DNA from: a virus
DNA length: 21,360 nucleotides
Reading direction: 5' to 3' (one strand)
IMG/VR virus record: IMGVR_UViG_3300023223_001452
Coordinates: 1 to 21,360 of that record
How positions within the stretch are numbered: position 1 is the stretch's first letter; each line of letters starts with the position of its first letter. Of the stretch, positions 13,669 through 21,100 are shown piece after piece. Below the pieces are notes generated by a model. The model had not been told where the DNA came from and did no database searches. It saw only the letters and a list, made by a program, of their open reading frames with translations. The position numbers and the translations under genes are program-made.

Positions 13669-14106
13669 TTAGGCTAATACGGGTTTACCGGTAATTTTGA
13701 TGGTGAGACTGGCGGTGATTTTGTCTTCAACAGGATCGTTCATGGTGAACTCGGTAACGAATCCTGAAAAATCCCATGTTGTCGACCCCGTATCGGGAAA
13801 GATGATCTTCCAGTTTCTCACCTTGGTTTCCGCGTCATCAAAATCCTGCAGAATGCCTGTGTCCTTTCCATGTGTCGCATTGTCAAACAAGTAGTTGATC
13901 TCAAAAGAAATCTCACCAGCATCTCGAAGCCCTGGTATGAACTCCATATACTTATCTGGTGAATCCATATTGGTAACTTCCACTGCATTTGTGCTAAGAG
14001 ACGGCCCATTAATAGATTGCACCTCGGCTACGGTGGTAAAAACTTCAGGGCCTTCTCCATCGCCCAACTGCAATTGAGTGCCTATGCCAAGAATCGAATC
14101 GCTCAT
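13669..14106 (-). CDS. Major tail protein
   Basis: The 145-residue, beta-rich protein starts MSDSILGIGTQLQLGDGEGPEVF and has EVTNMDSPDKYMEFIPGLRDAGEISFEINY, the pattern of small siphovirus tail tube subunits in which a tested region is followed by an EFxPGLxDxGExxFE loop. No Ig-like C-terminal addition is present, so it is a minimal tube protein. It polymerises into the hollow tail. The gene lies directly before the chaperone pair, with 10 bases between. Confidence 0.8.
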   Translation of the reverse strand: MSDSILGIGTQLQLGDGEGPEVFTTVAEVQSINGPSLSTNAVEVTNMDSPDKYMEFIPGLRDAGEISFEINYLFDNATHGKDTGILQDFDDAETKVRNWKIIFPDTGSTTWDFSGFVTEFTMNDPVEDKITASLTIKITGKPVLA

Positions 14107-14115
14107 TTTGTACTC

Positions 14116-14529
14116 CTAATTTTCCTGGTGGTGAATAATAAAATCCTGTGTGTAACGAAATAAATCTGTTTGCTCGGTAAAGTTATTGAGATTAGTGTCT
14201 GACTCTAAAAATATTCCATTTATGAACATATCCCCGACCTGGCCACGAAAGACTTCCAGGCTGCGGCGTATCGCTTCAGACAGGTTCTTGACCTCTTCAG
14301 GATTTTTGTCTGAATAGGATTCAAACTGAAACCGGGCCACAACCAGTCCTGTTTTCCCGTCCATCGAATAAGTGCGGTCGGCACTGATACGGCTGAAATG
14401 AACGGCCGGGAACTCAATATTTTGTGGCAAGATCATCGGGAATATCCTGGCATCATTCCCTGACCCTACAATTGCGGTAACATCTGGATCGGCTAAGAGT
14501 TTCTGATAAATCGCATCCTCGATCGTCAT
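14116..14529 (-). CDS. DUF3168-type tail terminator
   Basis: This 137-residue protein has the N-terminal MTIEDAIYQKLLADPDVTAIVG and the IFPMILPQNIEFPAVHFSRISADRTYSMDGKTGL segment typical of the DUF3168 tail completion family. This family caps the tail tube at its head-proximal end. The C-terminus (FIHHQEN-like, residues 130-137) is short. Its ATG overlaps the upstream gene by 4 bases (ATGA). Gene order, between gp10-like and major tail proteins, matches the HK97 cluster. Confidence 0.75.
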   Translation of the reverse strand: MTIEDAIYQKLLADPDVTAIVGSGNDARIFPMILPQNIEFPAVHFSRISADRTYSMDGKTGLVVARFQFESYSDKNPEEVKNLSEAIRRSLEVFRGQVGDMFINGIFLESDTNLNNFTEQTDLFRYTQDFIIHHQEN

Positions 14530-14987
14530 TTTCTCAACCGGCTCCTTAAGATCAACTTGACCACTTCTTTTCTTAGCCGTTTTTTCAATTCTTGTCTCAA
14601 AATAAATTCCTGCTCGCGTTTTTTAGTGTCCAGGGCACGAGTAAAAAATCGTAAGGCGGGCATAGCCCCCGTAGACTTGCCATCCTTTGTGAAACGAGGA
14701 CCCGTACCAAACTCAACCAGCACAGCGTGATTCCCCATAGGCTTTTTAAATCCGACCAGGACAGCGACCTTTGAGATGGTTTTGAACTTACGATTGACAA
14801 CCGTTACACTGCGAGCCATATTGCCAGTATGTTTATGACCTTTGAGATTAGATTTGATCTGCCTGGTAATAGGTTTTGCGGATGCCCTTATAGCACCCCG
14901 AGTCGCCCGTCTTACAGGTTGTTCTGCAAGATTCTTTAGAAACCCAGAGAGTTCTTTAAATCCTTCCAATTTTAATTTCACACTCAT
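14526..14987 (-). CDS. HK97 gp10-like tail completion protein
   Basis: The 153-residue basic protein has LEGFKELSGFLKNLAEQPVRRATRGAIRASAKP at the start, then HTGNMARSV, and VLVEFGTGPRF, which match the HK97 gp10-like family. This family acts at the head-tail junction. The C-terminus is very rich in Lys and Arg. The gene shares one base with the head closure stop and 4 bases with the DUF3168 gene, so the three are translationally coupled. Confidence 0.8.
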   Translation of the reverse strand: MSVKLKLEGFKELSGFLKNLAEQPVRRATRGAIRASAKPITRQIKSNLKGHKHTGNMARSVTVVNRKFKTISKVAVLVGFKKPMGNHAVLVEFGTGPRFTKDGKSTGAMPALRFFTRALDTKKREQEFILRQELKKRLRKEVVKLILRSRLRK

Positions 14988-15307
14988 TATTCAACCCTCG
15001 CAATCGCAGTGATTTCCAGGCCTTCGCGCCGACCTAGTTCCTTGGGTTTGCCCTGTATGTCGTAAATATTGCCTGCATAGACAATGCGCATTGCCGACTT
15101 GATGCCAGAGCGAAAATGAATGCGAAACACCGTACGGACAAACGCCTGGGTTTGCTCTGAAATAAAAGCCTCATTACCGGATATCTCTCTAACCGATGCC
15201 CAGAGCTTGGCAAAGCGTACCCATTTTTTTTCCTCTCCTCCCTGGGTGCCACGGGTTGTCAGTTCCTGCTCAATGACAATGACGCGGTCCATTTCACCGG
15301 CTCTCAT
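14987..15307 (-). CDS. Head closure / head-tail joining protein
   Basis: The 106-residue protein begins MRAGEMDRVIVIEQELTTRGTQGGEEKKW and contains a FAKLWASVREISGNEAF segment, the signature of the Phage_H_T_join (SPP1 gp16-like) family. These proteins form a ring below the connector that holds DNA in the head until the tail is attached. AGGAAG and AAGGA lie just before the ATG. Unlike most operon neighbours it is separated from the upstream minus-strand gene by 429 bases that hold the plus-strand zinc-ribbon unit. Confidence 0.8.
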   Translation of the reverse strand: MRAGEMDRVIVIEQELTTRGTQGGEEKKWVRFAKLWASVREISGNEAFISEQTQAFVRTVFRIHFRSGIKSAMRIVYAGNIYDIQGKPKELGRREGLEITAIARVE

Positions 15308-15338
15308 TTCCTTGCTTCCTTTTTTGTAATAAGTTGCG

Positions 15339-15347
15339 TGCTATACT
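15339..15347 (+). promoter_or_regulatory. Extended -10 promoter for the zinc-ribbon gene
   Basis: TGCTATACT (15339-15347) is an extended -10 element (TGn followed by TATACT, 5 of 6 to consensus). No matching -35 is found at the usual spacing, which is acceptable for extended -10 promoters. Transcription would begin near 15354, at the foot of the first leader hairpin, giving a leader of about 76 nt. It runs against the late operon. Confidence 0.5.
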
Positions 15348-15351
15348 AAGT

Positions 15352-15421
15352 GCCTGGAAGAAAGCTAGTACTTCCTCCCAGGCTTCTCCTTTAGGAGTTG
15401 CAAACCAGAACTCCAAAGGAG
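15352..15421 (+). promoter_or_regulatory. Structured mRNA leader hiding the Shine-Dalgarno
   Basis: Two consecutive stems can be drawn. The first pairs GCCTGG (15352-15357) with CCAGGC (15378-15383), with AAG/CTT extending inside. The second pairs CCTTT+GGAGTT (15388-15399, one bulged A at 15393) with AACTCCAAAGG (15409-15419), 11 base pairs around a 9-base loop. The second stem covers AAGG of the AAGGAG ribosome site (15416-15421). A smaller alternative, CTCC/GGAG around AAA (15411-15421), also covers it. Translation control by melting or by a bound factor is inferred. Confidence 0.55.
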
Positions 15422-15429
15422 AAAATAAC

Positions 15430-15648
15430 GTGACATCTCACTCTGATGATCAAACCCTAGACATTCCCTGCCCTAACTGTGGCAAGAAAATCACGGAAAG
15501 CGTCCGTAGGTTGAAGCAAAGCCCTCAACTCACCTGTGTTTGCGGCACTGTTATCGACATTAATGCTGATAAATTCCAGCGGGGTCTCTCTGAAGCGGAC
15601 AAAGAACTCCAAGACTTCTTTCGAGACTTTGGGCAACGCCTTAAGTAA
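15430..15648 (+). CDS. Zinc-ribbon small protein (Com-like in size)
   Basis: The 72-residue protein starts with GTG at 15430, placed 8 bases after AAGGAG. It has CPNCGKK near the start, a helix (ESVRRLKQSP), TCVCGTVIDINADKF, and a charged C-terminal helix (SEADKELQDFFRDFGQRLK). The first pair is CxxC and the second CxC, one residue shorter than in most related phage zinc ribbons I know, which have CPxCG in both. Related small zinc-ribbon proteins occur in prophage structural regions. Function is unknown; phage Mu Com shows that such proteins can regulate translation by binding mRNA. It lies opposite to all neighbours. Confidence 0.7.
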   Translation: MTSHSDDQTLDIPCPNCGKKITESVRRLKQSPQLTCVCGTVIDINADKFQRGLSEADKELQDFFRDFGQRLK

Positions 15649-15714
15649 GGACGACAACTCCTTGATTAAATGGCTTACCTGATCTTCAAATATGATTTCC
15701 ACTGTTTGTTTCAT
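15457..15714 (-). CDS. Possible small gene antisense to the zinc ribbon
   Basis: An 85-codon frame starts at an ATG with a well-placed GAGGA, continuing the minus-strand operon, and overlaps 15430-15648 by most of its length. Its first 23 codons (beginning MKQTVEIIFEDQ) lie outside the overlap and look protein-like; the rest simply mirrors the zinc-ribbon gene. Either a real small protein begins here and later acquired the overlapping gene, or the start is accidental. The zinc-ribbon frame has clear family features, so this one is the less likely. Confidence 0.25.
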   Translation of the reverse strand: MKQTVEIIFEDQVSHLIKELSSLLKALPKVSKEVLEFFVRFRETPLEFISINVDNSAANTGELRALLQPTDAFRDFLATVRAGNV

Positions 15715-15736
15715 TTGAATTTCCTCACTATCCTTA

Positions 15737-16243
15737 TTATTTAACACCGATTAAAATAATGTCGTAATCAACAGACGTGCCACCTGCCAGGTTGGTAATG
15801 GTCAGAAGATCAGCCGTTCCAGGCGTAACAGCCATCCCCGTTCCGTCAGGGTTAATGATCACCAGCGTCCCATCGGGTCGTAGTGTCACACCATCACTGG
15901 CTGCAATAAATGGCGATACCCAGCCATTGGGCGCTTTCGCCACCACTGAAATATTATTAGTATTTTCTTTGGCAGCGTGCACGATAAAGGCTTTGATTGT
16001 GGTGAAATTGACGGTTTGACCGAAGGCGTTAATGAGCACCCCGTTTAAATCGATGTCCTCATTTGCAGAAGCTGAAAGCGTGCGGGTATCGGAAAACACC
16101 TCATCCGCCTGATTCGCTCCGTTTCCATCGGCAATCTTGTAGGTATACTCTTTAGAGATTTCGGATTTAGTTTTGGCCAAATCCGTGAGGACGGATTCCA
16201 GTGTTGAATTTATTTTTAATGAAATAATGGATGATTGCGACAT
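15737..16243 (-). CDS. Conserved beta-rich phage structural protein
   Basis: The 168-residue protein has INSTLESVLTDLAKTKSEISKEYTYKIADGNGANQADEVFSDTRTLSAS, then FTTIKAFIVHAAKENTNNISVVAK and ends LAGGTSVDYDIILIG. I recognise this layout in uncharacterised proteins encoded among siphovirus head genes, probably a decoration or minor virion component. A GGAAAG ribosome site precedes the ATG. It is the last head-side gene before the plus-strand zinc-ribbon unit. Its molecular role is not known. Confidence 0.6.
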   Translation of the reverse strand: MSQSSIISLKINSTLESVLTDLAKTKSEISKEYTYKIADGNGANQADEVFSDTRTLSASANEDIDLNGVLINAFGQTVNFTTIKAFIVHAAKENTNNISVVAKAPNGWVSPFIAASDGVTLRPDGTLVIINPDGTGMAVTPGTADLLTITNLAGGTSVDYDIILIGVK

Positions 16244-16257
16244 TTCACTTTCCTTTT

Positions 16258-16854
16258 TTAAAAATGGGTTATCGTGTACGGAGACATCAAATTACTTGCT
16301 GAAAGTGGGACAGTCGTGATGGCCGCGCCGACAATCGCTTCCTCCCGCCTGACATAAAGTTCCCCGATAATCAGTTTCATTGCGTGCCTGAGAGGCGAGG
16401 GAACATCCTCAGCGTCGTCTCCGTATCCCGCTATGAACTCGATGGTCACCGCATTGATCACGTCATCAGTTTCCGGGTAACTTTCACCGTTTACAGGGAT
16501 AATAAACCCTGGGGTTGACTTGGTGTTCACCTGGTACAAACTGGAATCCCAGGTCTGCTCCACGCCGTCAGTATCGATATACTTCACCGAAATAACGGAT
16601 TGCAGTGGTGGCAACTCCAGCTCAATCGGACAATCTGAAGACCAAGGAAATGCCCTGGACACCGCCTCCCATGTCTGCGTGATCAAGGCCCTGCGAGTTT
16701 CATTTTCTGTCTTTTCCCGTGCCACTAAAATAAAAGACAGAATACTCTCCTCTGGCACCTCATCATCCGGCATAAGGCGCAGATGATTCTTGGCCTCAAG
16801 CAGGCTGATAGGCTCAATTACCGGAGCCGTGATCAAATTCAGACTGTAGATCAT
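16258..16854 (-). CDS. Head-tail connector (gp6-like)
   Basis: From the ATG at 16854 the protein is 198 residues and starts MIYSLNLITAPVIEPISLLEAKNHLRL, matching the HK97 gp6-like connector family. A helical segment with EESILSFILVAREKTENETRRAL follows, then beta strands (PLQSVISVKYIDTDG) and a C-terminal helical AMKLIIGELYVRREE. The longer in-frame start at 16935 would overlap the upstream gene by 80 bases and is rejected. This connector binds below the portal and helps attach the tail. Confidence 0.8.
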   Translation of the reverse strand: MIYSLNLITAPVIEPISLLEAKNHLRLMPDDEVPEESILSFILVAREKTENETRRALITQTWEAVSRAFPWSSDCPIELELPPLQSVISVKYIDTDGVEQTWDSSLYQVNTKSTPGFIIPVNGESYPETDDVINAVTIEFIAGYGDDAEDVPSPLRHAMKLIIGELYVRREEAIVGAAITTVPLSASNLMSPYTITHF

Positions 16855-16855
16855 A

Positions 16856-17167
16856 TTATCTGACCTGCTCGTAGGCGGTATCCCTTTCAGCCGATGTGAT
16901 ATCGTATCCCAGTAAATCTTCCAGGGCCTCGACACTCGGTGCCCCAGAAGCGATCAGCTTTGACTTGTCATTCTCATCAATAAGGATACCAACCGCATCA
17001 AGAATTTCAGCCTCACGGTCAGGTGCAGGCTTCACTTGCGCAGCCACTGGCAAAGCATACCCGCCAGAAAGAAGAGACTTCGCCTCTTTTTCGGGCAGGT
17101 TAATGATCTTGCCAGGTTGGCACGTACCACGCGGACTGGAATATCGAGTTAACATTTTTACTTGCAT
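16856..17167 (-). CDS. Small head-cluster protein
   Basis: The 103-residue protein begins with a MLTRYSSPRGTCQPGKIINLPEKEAKSLLSGGYALPV segment. This compact beta-hairpin plus helix pattern recurs in small proteins between capsid and gp6-like connector genes. The second half (about 52-103) is acidic and helical (VEALEDLLGYDITSAERDTAYEQV), recalling a SAP/Rho-N-type fold. GGAGG lies 7 bases before the ATG. Function is unknown; position suggests a minor head protein. Confidence 0.6.
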   Translation of the reverse strand: MQVKMLTRYSSPRGTCQPGKIINLPEKEAKSLLSGGYALPVAAQVKPAPDREAEILDAVGILIDENDKSKLIASGAPSVEALEDLLGYDITSAERDTAYEQVR

Positions 17168-17179
17168 TGTGTCTCCTCC

Positions 17180-17611
17180 CTATACTTCAGTCGGAGAGAT
17201 CGACAGAGTCTCTGCGGCGAGTTTTACTGCATCATGAGCGGTCGGTTTCTTCGATCCCATATACTGGATCGCAATCGTTCCGCCCCACTCGGAGTTGGTG
17301 GTGCCCCCACGGGTCAAAACAGTGCGAACAAACCGCTTGAGAGGCCGATAGACATCCAGCACTAGAAACTTGTTATCCGAATCAACGGGGCTTATAGCAA
17401 CAGCACCCGATAAATCGTTGAACGTTATATCGTCATCGGATTGCTGGGCCTTTATTTCAGCCGTGGCCGTTGCATCCTGCGCTCCGATAATGCCGACATA
17501 CGTTACGCCATCGAATCCGGACATATCGACACTGTCGCTGTTGGGATCGGTGGCACCATCCGCCAGGTAGTTCTGTACCAGGCTAATTTTTACATGTTTT
17601 GAAAGATTCAT
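17180..17611 (-). CDS. Probable head decoration or accessory protein
   Basis: The 143-residue protein is encoded right after the major capsid gene. It has a DPNSDSVDMSGFDGVTYVGIIGAQDATATAEIKAQQSDD segment, then VVLD-like LVLDVYRPLKRFVRTVL, and ISPTEV at the end. I know this motif series from conserved uncharacterised proteins in the same position in other siphoviruses. The short beta strands fit a capsid decoration or head fibre base. AAAAGGA precedes the ATG. Confidence 0.6.
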   Translation of the reverse strand: MNLSKHVKISLVQNYLADGATDPNSDSVDMSGFDGVTYVGIIGAQDATATAEIKAQQSDDDITFNDLSGAVAISPVDSDNKFLVLDVYRPLKRFVRTVLTRGGTTNSEWGGTIAIQYMGSKKPTAHDAVKLAAETLSISPTEV

Positions 17612-17667
17612 TTTTTCATTCCTTTTATAGAGTTTTAAGGGATCGTCAAGGTTATAACCCTTATTTA

Positions 17668-18948
17668 TTATGCGAGTTGAACGCGGACAAAGGCTTCTTC
17701 CAGTACCGGCGCACCATCTGTTTCCAGTCGACCGATGAAGCCAACCTGATTGGTCTCGGCATACAACTCAACGAGGCGTTGCATTTCCAGGGTCAAGGCA
17801 TCCGCAATCCAGTAATTTTTGTAGTCGCCGAGCATGCCGACATACTGGCCTGTGGTAAAAGTATTTGGAACGAACTCGGACATACGAATTGGAAAGCCCA
17901 GGATGGTATCCGGTTCACCCACACGCACGCTTTCACGCCAGATGTAATTGCCCTGGCCGTCTTTCAGTTTTGAGATTTGCTTCATCGCATCGCGGTGGAA
18001 CAACCAGGAAGCCATAGCCCAATAATTACCCTTCAACTTGTATTTAACGTTGTGCAGGTTATCGAACTCAATGGTGGTCGCGGTATTGTCTGTCGATTCA
18101 TCGCGTGCCGCTGAAATTCCCTGCTCGCTTGTCGTGAATAGACCCAGAGGCTTGTTCGCCCCGTCTCCGGTCATAAAAGCGTTCTCCTGGGTGATCGAGA
18201 ATTTATGAGCCAGACGGTCTATAACGATCTGCTCAACCGGTAAAGCCGAGGTGCGCAAAAGTTTTCTTGAAACCTTGATCCTTTTAGCTAAAGGGTGTGG
18301 CTTCATTTCACGCAAACCAAACCTCATGGCATCATCTTCGTCTCCGGTTTTGATTTCAGCGGTCCAAATTGGGTCATCCGGGTCATTGTCAAGCGAAGGA
18401 GCACCGAGTGCATCGGATTTTGTTACAGTGAAAGTAGTCGCCAGGGCCCGTATAAAAACCAGATCATCGACTCTTTGTATCAACCGGTTCATAAACTCCA
18501 ACGGCGGGCTCAAGAATCCGCCCCTTTCATCATCATCCTGTTGCAGGGCATTCCTCAGAATAAGCCGGTCATTATTTGAGAAGGGCCGGTTAACATCAGG
18601 GACACCATGGACCAACCCGTTCCCATATGCCGCCATGATTTGATCAGCCGTTGCCAGCTTGGGATCAATTTCACCTTTCGAGCCGTTCGATCCCTTCGCT
18701 CCATTGCCATTCGGCTCCATAACAGCCGTGGCCACAGGGGCTGTTTCCTTGGCTGCTTCCCGTTCCATCTCTTCCTGTTGCCCCATCCTATCTATACGGG
18801 CTTTGACATCAAGCACCTCATCCATAATTACATCGTATTTTTCTTCTTCTTCTTTTGACAGGTTACGCTTTTCAGCTTCCGCTTTGTCGATCAGGTCGCG
18901 TGCGGCTTTCAGCTTTTCCCCGTGTTGGTTTTTCAGGTCTTTGATCAT
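17668..18948 (-). CDS. HK97-type major capsid protein
   Basis: The 426-residue protein has an N-terminal charged coiled coil (about 1-70) that acts as an internal scaffold (delta domain) and a Gly/Asn/Ser linker at about 77-93, followed by the capsid fold. Recognisable parts are DERGGFLSPPLEFMNRLIQRV, RIKVSRKLLRTSALPVEQIVIDRLAHKFSITQENAFMTGDG and the C-terminal LYAETNQVGFIGRLETDGAPVLEEAFVRVQ. The ENAFMTGDGANKPLGL segment is highly characteristic of the family. The adjacent ClpP-type protease gene probably removes the scaffold domain. No lysine-asparagine crosslink pair was assigned. Confidence 0.9.
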   Translation of the reverse strand: MIKDLKNQHGEKLKAARDLIDKAEAEKRNLSKEEEEKYDVIMDEVLDVKARIDRMGQQEEMEREAAKETAPVATAVMEPNGNGAKGSNGSKGEIDPKLATADQIMAAYGNGLVHGVPDVNRPFSNNDRLILRNALQQDDDERGGFLSPPLEFMNRLIQRVDDLVFIRALATTFTVTKSDALGAPSLDNDPDDPIWTAEIKTGDEDDAMRFGLREMKPHPLAKRIKVSRKLLRTSALPVEQIVIDRLAHKFSITQENAFMTGDGANKPLGLFTTSEQGISAARDESTDNTATTIEFDNLHNVKYKLKGNYWAMASWLFHRDAMKQISKLKDGQGNYIWRESVRVGEPDTILGFPIRMSEFVPNTFTTGQYVGMLGDYKNYWIADALTLEMQRLVELYAETNQVGFIGRLETDGAPVLEEAFVRVQLA

Positions 18949-18987
18949 TTTTTTACTCCCAAACTAGTAGTGTTATTAAATAAAAAT

Positions 18988-19746
18988 CTAAACTGCCATT
19001 TCTGCCAGCTCAATTTTTTTGAGCAAAATCTCATTGAGATTGAATTCGTCTTTGGCTCCACCGGCGTCATCCGGCAAAACCACATCTTTTACTTCTTCTT
19101 TTAAATTCTCATTCTTAGCAATCTTATTTTCAGGTGCCAGCTTCTCAGTAGATGGCACGTTCTTGAACTTATATTTATCCAAATCAAACTTAGCTGATAC
19201 CTTTTGAGCTTTAAAAATATCTGTAACAAATCCTGCCTCCTTAGCCTCGCTTGCCGTGTACCAGGTCTCATCGTCCATGGCAGCAGATATTGCCTTTACG
19301 CTGAGACTGGTTTGACGCCGATAGGCAGTGACCAGCGTTTCCTTAGCCTTATCCATCATCTCAGCCGTTTTTCTCATTTCATCGGCATCACCAATGGCGA
19401 ATCCCCAAGGGTTATGAATCATAAATAAAGAACTCTCAGCCATAGTTACTGTATCCCCTGCCATAGCAATCACACTGGCAACAGACAAAGCCATGCCTTC
19501 AATTTCAACATTTATCTTGGCAGGATGTTTAACGAGAGAATTATAAATAGCCAGGCCTTCAAACACTTCGCCCCCGGGTGAATTAATGCGAACCGTGATA
19601 TTAGGAACATTTTTCAGCAGGTTTAAGTTTTCCGCCACCTCTTTAGCACTGATATCCTCATCCCAGAAACTGCCTATAGGAGCGTAGAGCAGGATTTCAG
19701 CACTGGATTCATGCGCGTTTAACAATACCTGTAAGTTATTTTTCAC
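18988..19746 (-). CDS. ClpP-type prohead protease
   Basis: The 252-residue protein has the ClpP/S14 head maturation protease fold: NINSPGGE-type RINSPGGEVFEGLAIYNSL (53-71), EGMALSVASVIAMAGD (83-98) with Ser88 as the nucleophile, and MIHNPWG (109-115) with His111. A WYTASEAKEAGFVTD segment follows where the third catalytic residue region is expected. The C-terminal 60 residues are charged and likely help targeting to the prohead. It overlaps the portal gene by 11 bases. It should cut the capsid scaffold during maturation. Confidence 0.9.
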   Translation of the reverse strand: MKNNLQVLLNAHESSAEILLYAPIGSFWDEDISAKEVAENLNLLKNVPNITVRINSPGGEVFEGLAIYNSLVKHPAKINVEIEGMALSVASVIAMAGDTVTMAESSLFMIHNPWGFAIGDADEMRKTAEMMDKAKETLVTAYRRQTSLSVKAISAAMDDETWYTASEAKEAGFVTDIFKAQKVSAKFDLDKYKFKNVPSTEKLAPENKIAKNENLKEEVKDVVLPDDAGGAKDEFNLNEILLKKIELAEMAV

Positions 19747-21100
19747 TGATCAGTTCTCCATGTTTGCCGTTTTCTTTATTCCCGTTTAAATGAGTTGCCG
19801 TTAAAATTGCTGCCACTTGATCCGCTTCGCTGGGGTTTTCCCCGGCTCTCCTGCCCTGCTGGGGCACAACGCTCATATTTTCTGTGAGCGGCATCATATT
19901 CATTGGCACGAAATAATTATCCCCCTTTGCCCCAATCGGATTCATGTTTTCCAATCGTCTAATTTCATTCGGCGACATGGCACCCACCGCAAACAGCTTT
20001 TGATAAAATTCCGCCCGGGCTGCGGAATCCCCGCGTAAAAGTCCGGTTACCAGAAACTCGGCAAAATGCGTTTCTAGCTGTCTCGGTGTGAAAAGGTCTT
20101 TATGGATGCGCTGCTCGATCCGTACCAGCCAGGGCATGAGGGTATAAATTACAAATTCCAGGCTCTGCATTTCTATATTGGAAAAAGTTGCCTTGGTTAA
20201 ATCCATAATCAGATGCGGAGGAACCCTAAAAATCCGGGCAATGTCGGTTACCTGAAAAGCTCTTAATTCCAGGAACTGACTGTCCTTATTGGTGGTTTTT
20301 AGTTCCTTGAAGCTCATACCTTCTTCTAGTATTGATATCTTGTGCTGATTGCCTCCTGATTGAGCCTCCTGCCAGCCAGCCTTAAAACGCTCAAGGTCTT
20401 CCTTTGTTTTGCCGATTGTTTTGGGATGTTCTAAAATTCCTCCAGGGGTCCCATCATTTCTGAAATACCGGGCAGCATATTTATCCGCCGCCAAAGTCAG
20501 ACCCAGTGTTTCAGCCGCATGCGTGATTAAAGATTCTCCTTTGATGCCATCAGAAGAAAAGATCATCCAATGTAGAATCTCGCTTTGTAAAAACACTCGC
20601 GAAGGACCAGATATCGGCGTGTAAGAATAGGCCACCTGACCATCGGGAGCGATAAAAGGCCGAACTCTATCAGGATGGAGAGGCACCAGTTGCTCCACTG
20701 CATTTCGCCCGGAAGAAACGATCTGGGCATAGGCGTTGCCTCGCAGGAGAACGTGTTGCATCATCATTTCCCTGAACTCAAAAGCCGTCTGGTTTGGGTT
20801 CGGCGTATCATGGAGAATCCGGTACAACGGATGCTCAATATCTCTTATTTTCCCTCCGCCTCGAAGCCGGCGATAAACGATTAAAGGCAGGCTGGCAACG
20901 CTTTCAGATAGCACTCTGACACAGGCCAGAACAGCTGATATCTTTTTAGAAGATTCCGGTGTGATGTTTTCTCCCGATTCCGTCTGACCGGTATTGCCAA
21001 ACCAGGCTGCTAGGACAGGATCACGAGGATGCGCGGTTTGAGTACTCCCCAATGCAAACAACCCCCTAAAAAATCGTGATATTTTGTTCCCAATATTCAT
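19736..21100 (-). CDS. Portal protein (HK97 family)
   Basis: The 454-residue protein is a Phage_portal-type dodecameric ring component through which DNA enters and leaves the head. Motifs include SAVLACVRVLSESVASLPLIVYRRL (50-74), HPLYRILHDTPNPNQTAFEFREMMMQHVLLRGNAYAQI and FSNIEMQSLEFVIYTLMPWLVRIEQ. The C-terminal region after about 400 is Asn/Glu/Gly-rich and variable. The ATG overlaps the terminase stop by 4 bases (ATGA). Confidence 0.9.
   Translation of the reverse strand: MNIGNKISRFFRGLFALGSTQTAHPRDPVLAAWFGNTGQTESGENITPESSKKISAVLACVRVLSESVASLPLIVYRRLRGGGKIRDIEHPLYRILHDTPNPNQTAFEFREMMMQHVLLRGNAYAQIVSSGRNAVEQLVPLHPDRVRPFIAPDGQVAYSYTPISGPSRVFLQSEILHWMIFSSDGIKGESLITHAAETLGLTLAADKYAARYFRNDGTPGGILEHPKTIGKTKEDLERFKAGWQEAQSGGNQHKISILEEGMSFKELKTTNKDSQFLELRAFQVTDIARIFRVPPHLIMDLTKATFSNIEMQSLEFVIYTLMPWLVRIEQRIHKDLFTPRQLETHFAEFLVTGLLRGDSAARAEFYQKLFAVGAMSPNEIRRLENMNPIGAKGDNYFVPMNMMPLTENMSVVPQQGRRAGENPSEADQVAAILTATHLNGNKENGKHGELISEK

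Noticed and set aside
15334-15429. N-terminal extension of the zinc-ribbon protein from a TTG at 15334
   Set aside because: It would start before the predicted transcription start and run through the leader stems; the GTG at 15430 has a properly spaced AAGGAG.
16855-16935. N-terminal extension of the gp6-like connector
   Set aside because: It would overlap the upstream gene by 80 bases, and family similarity begins at the ATG at 16854.
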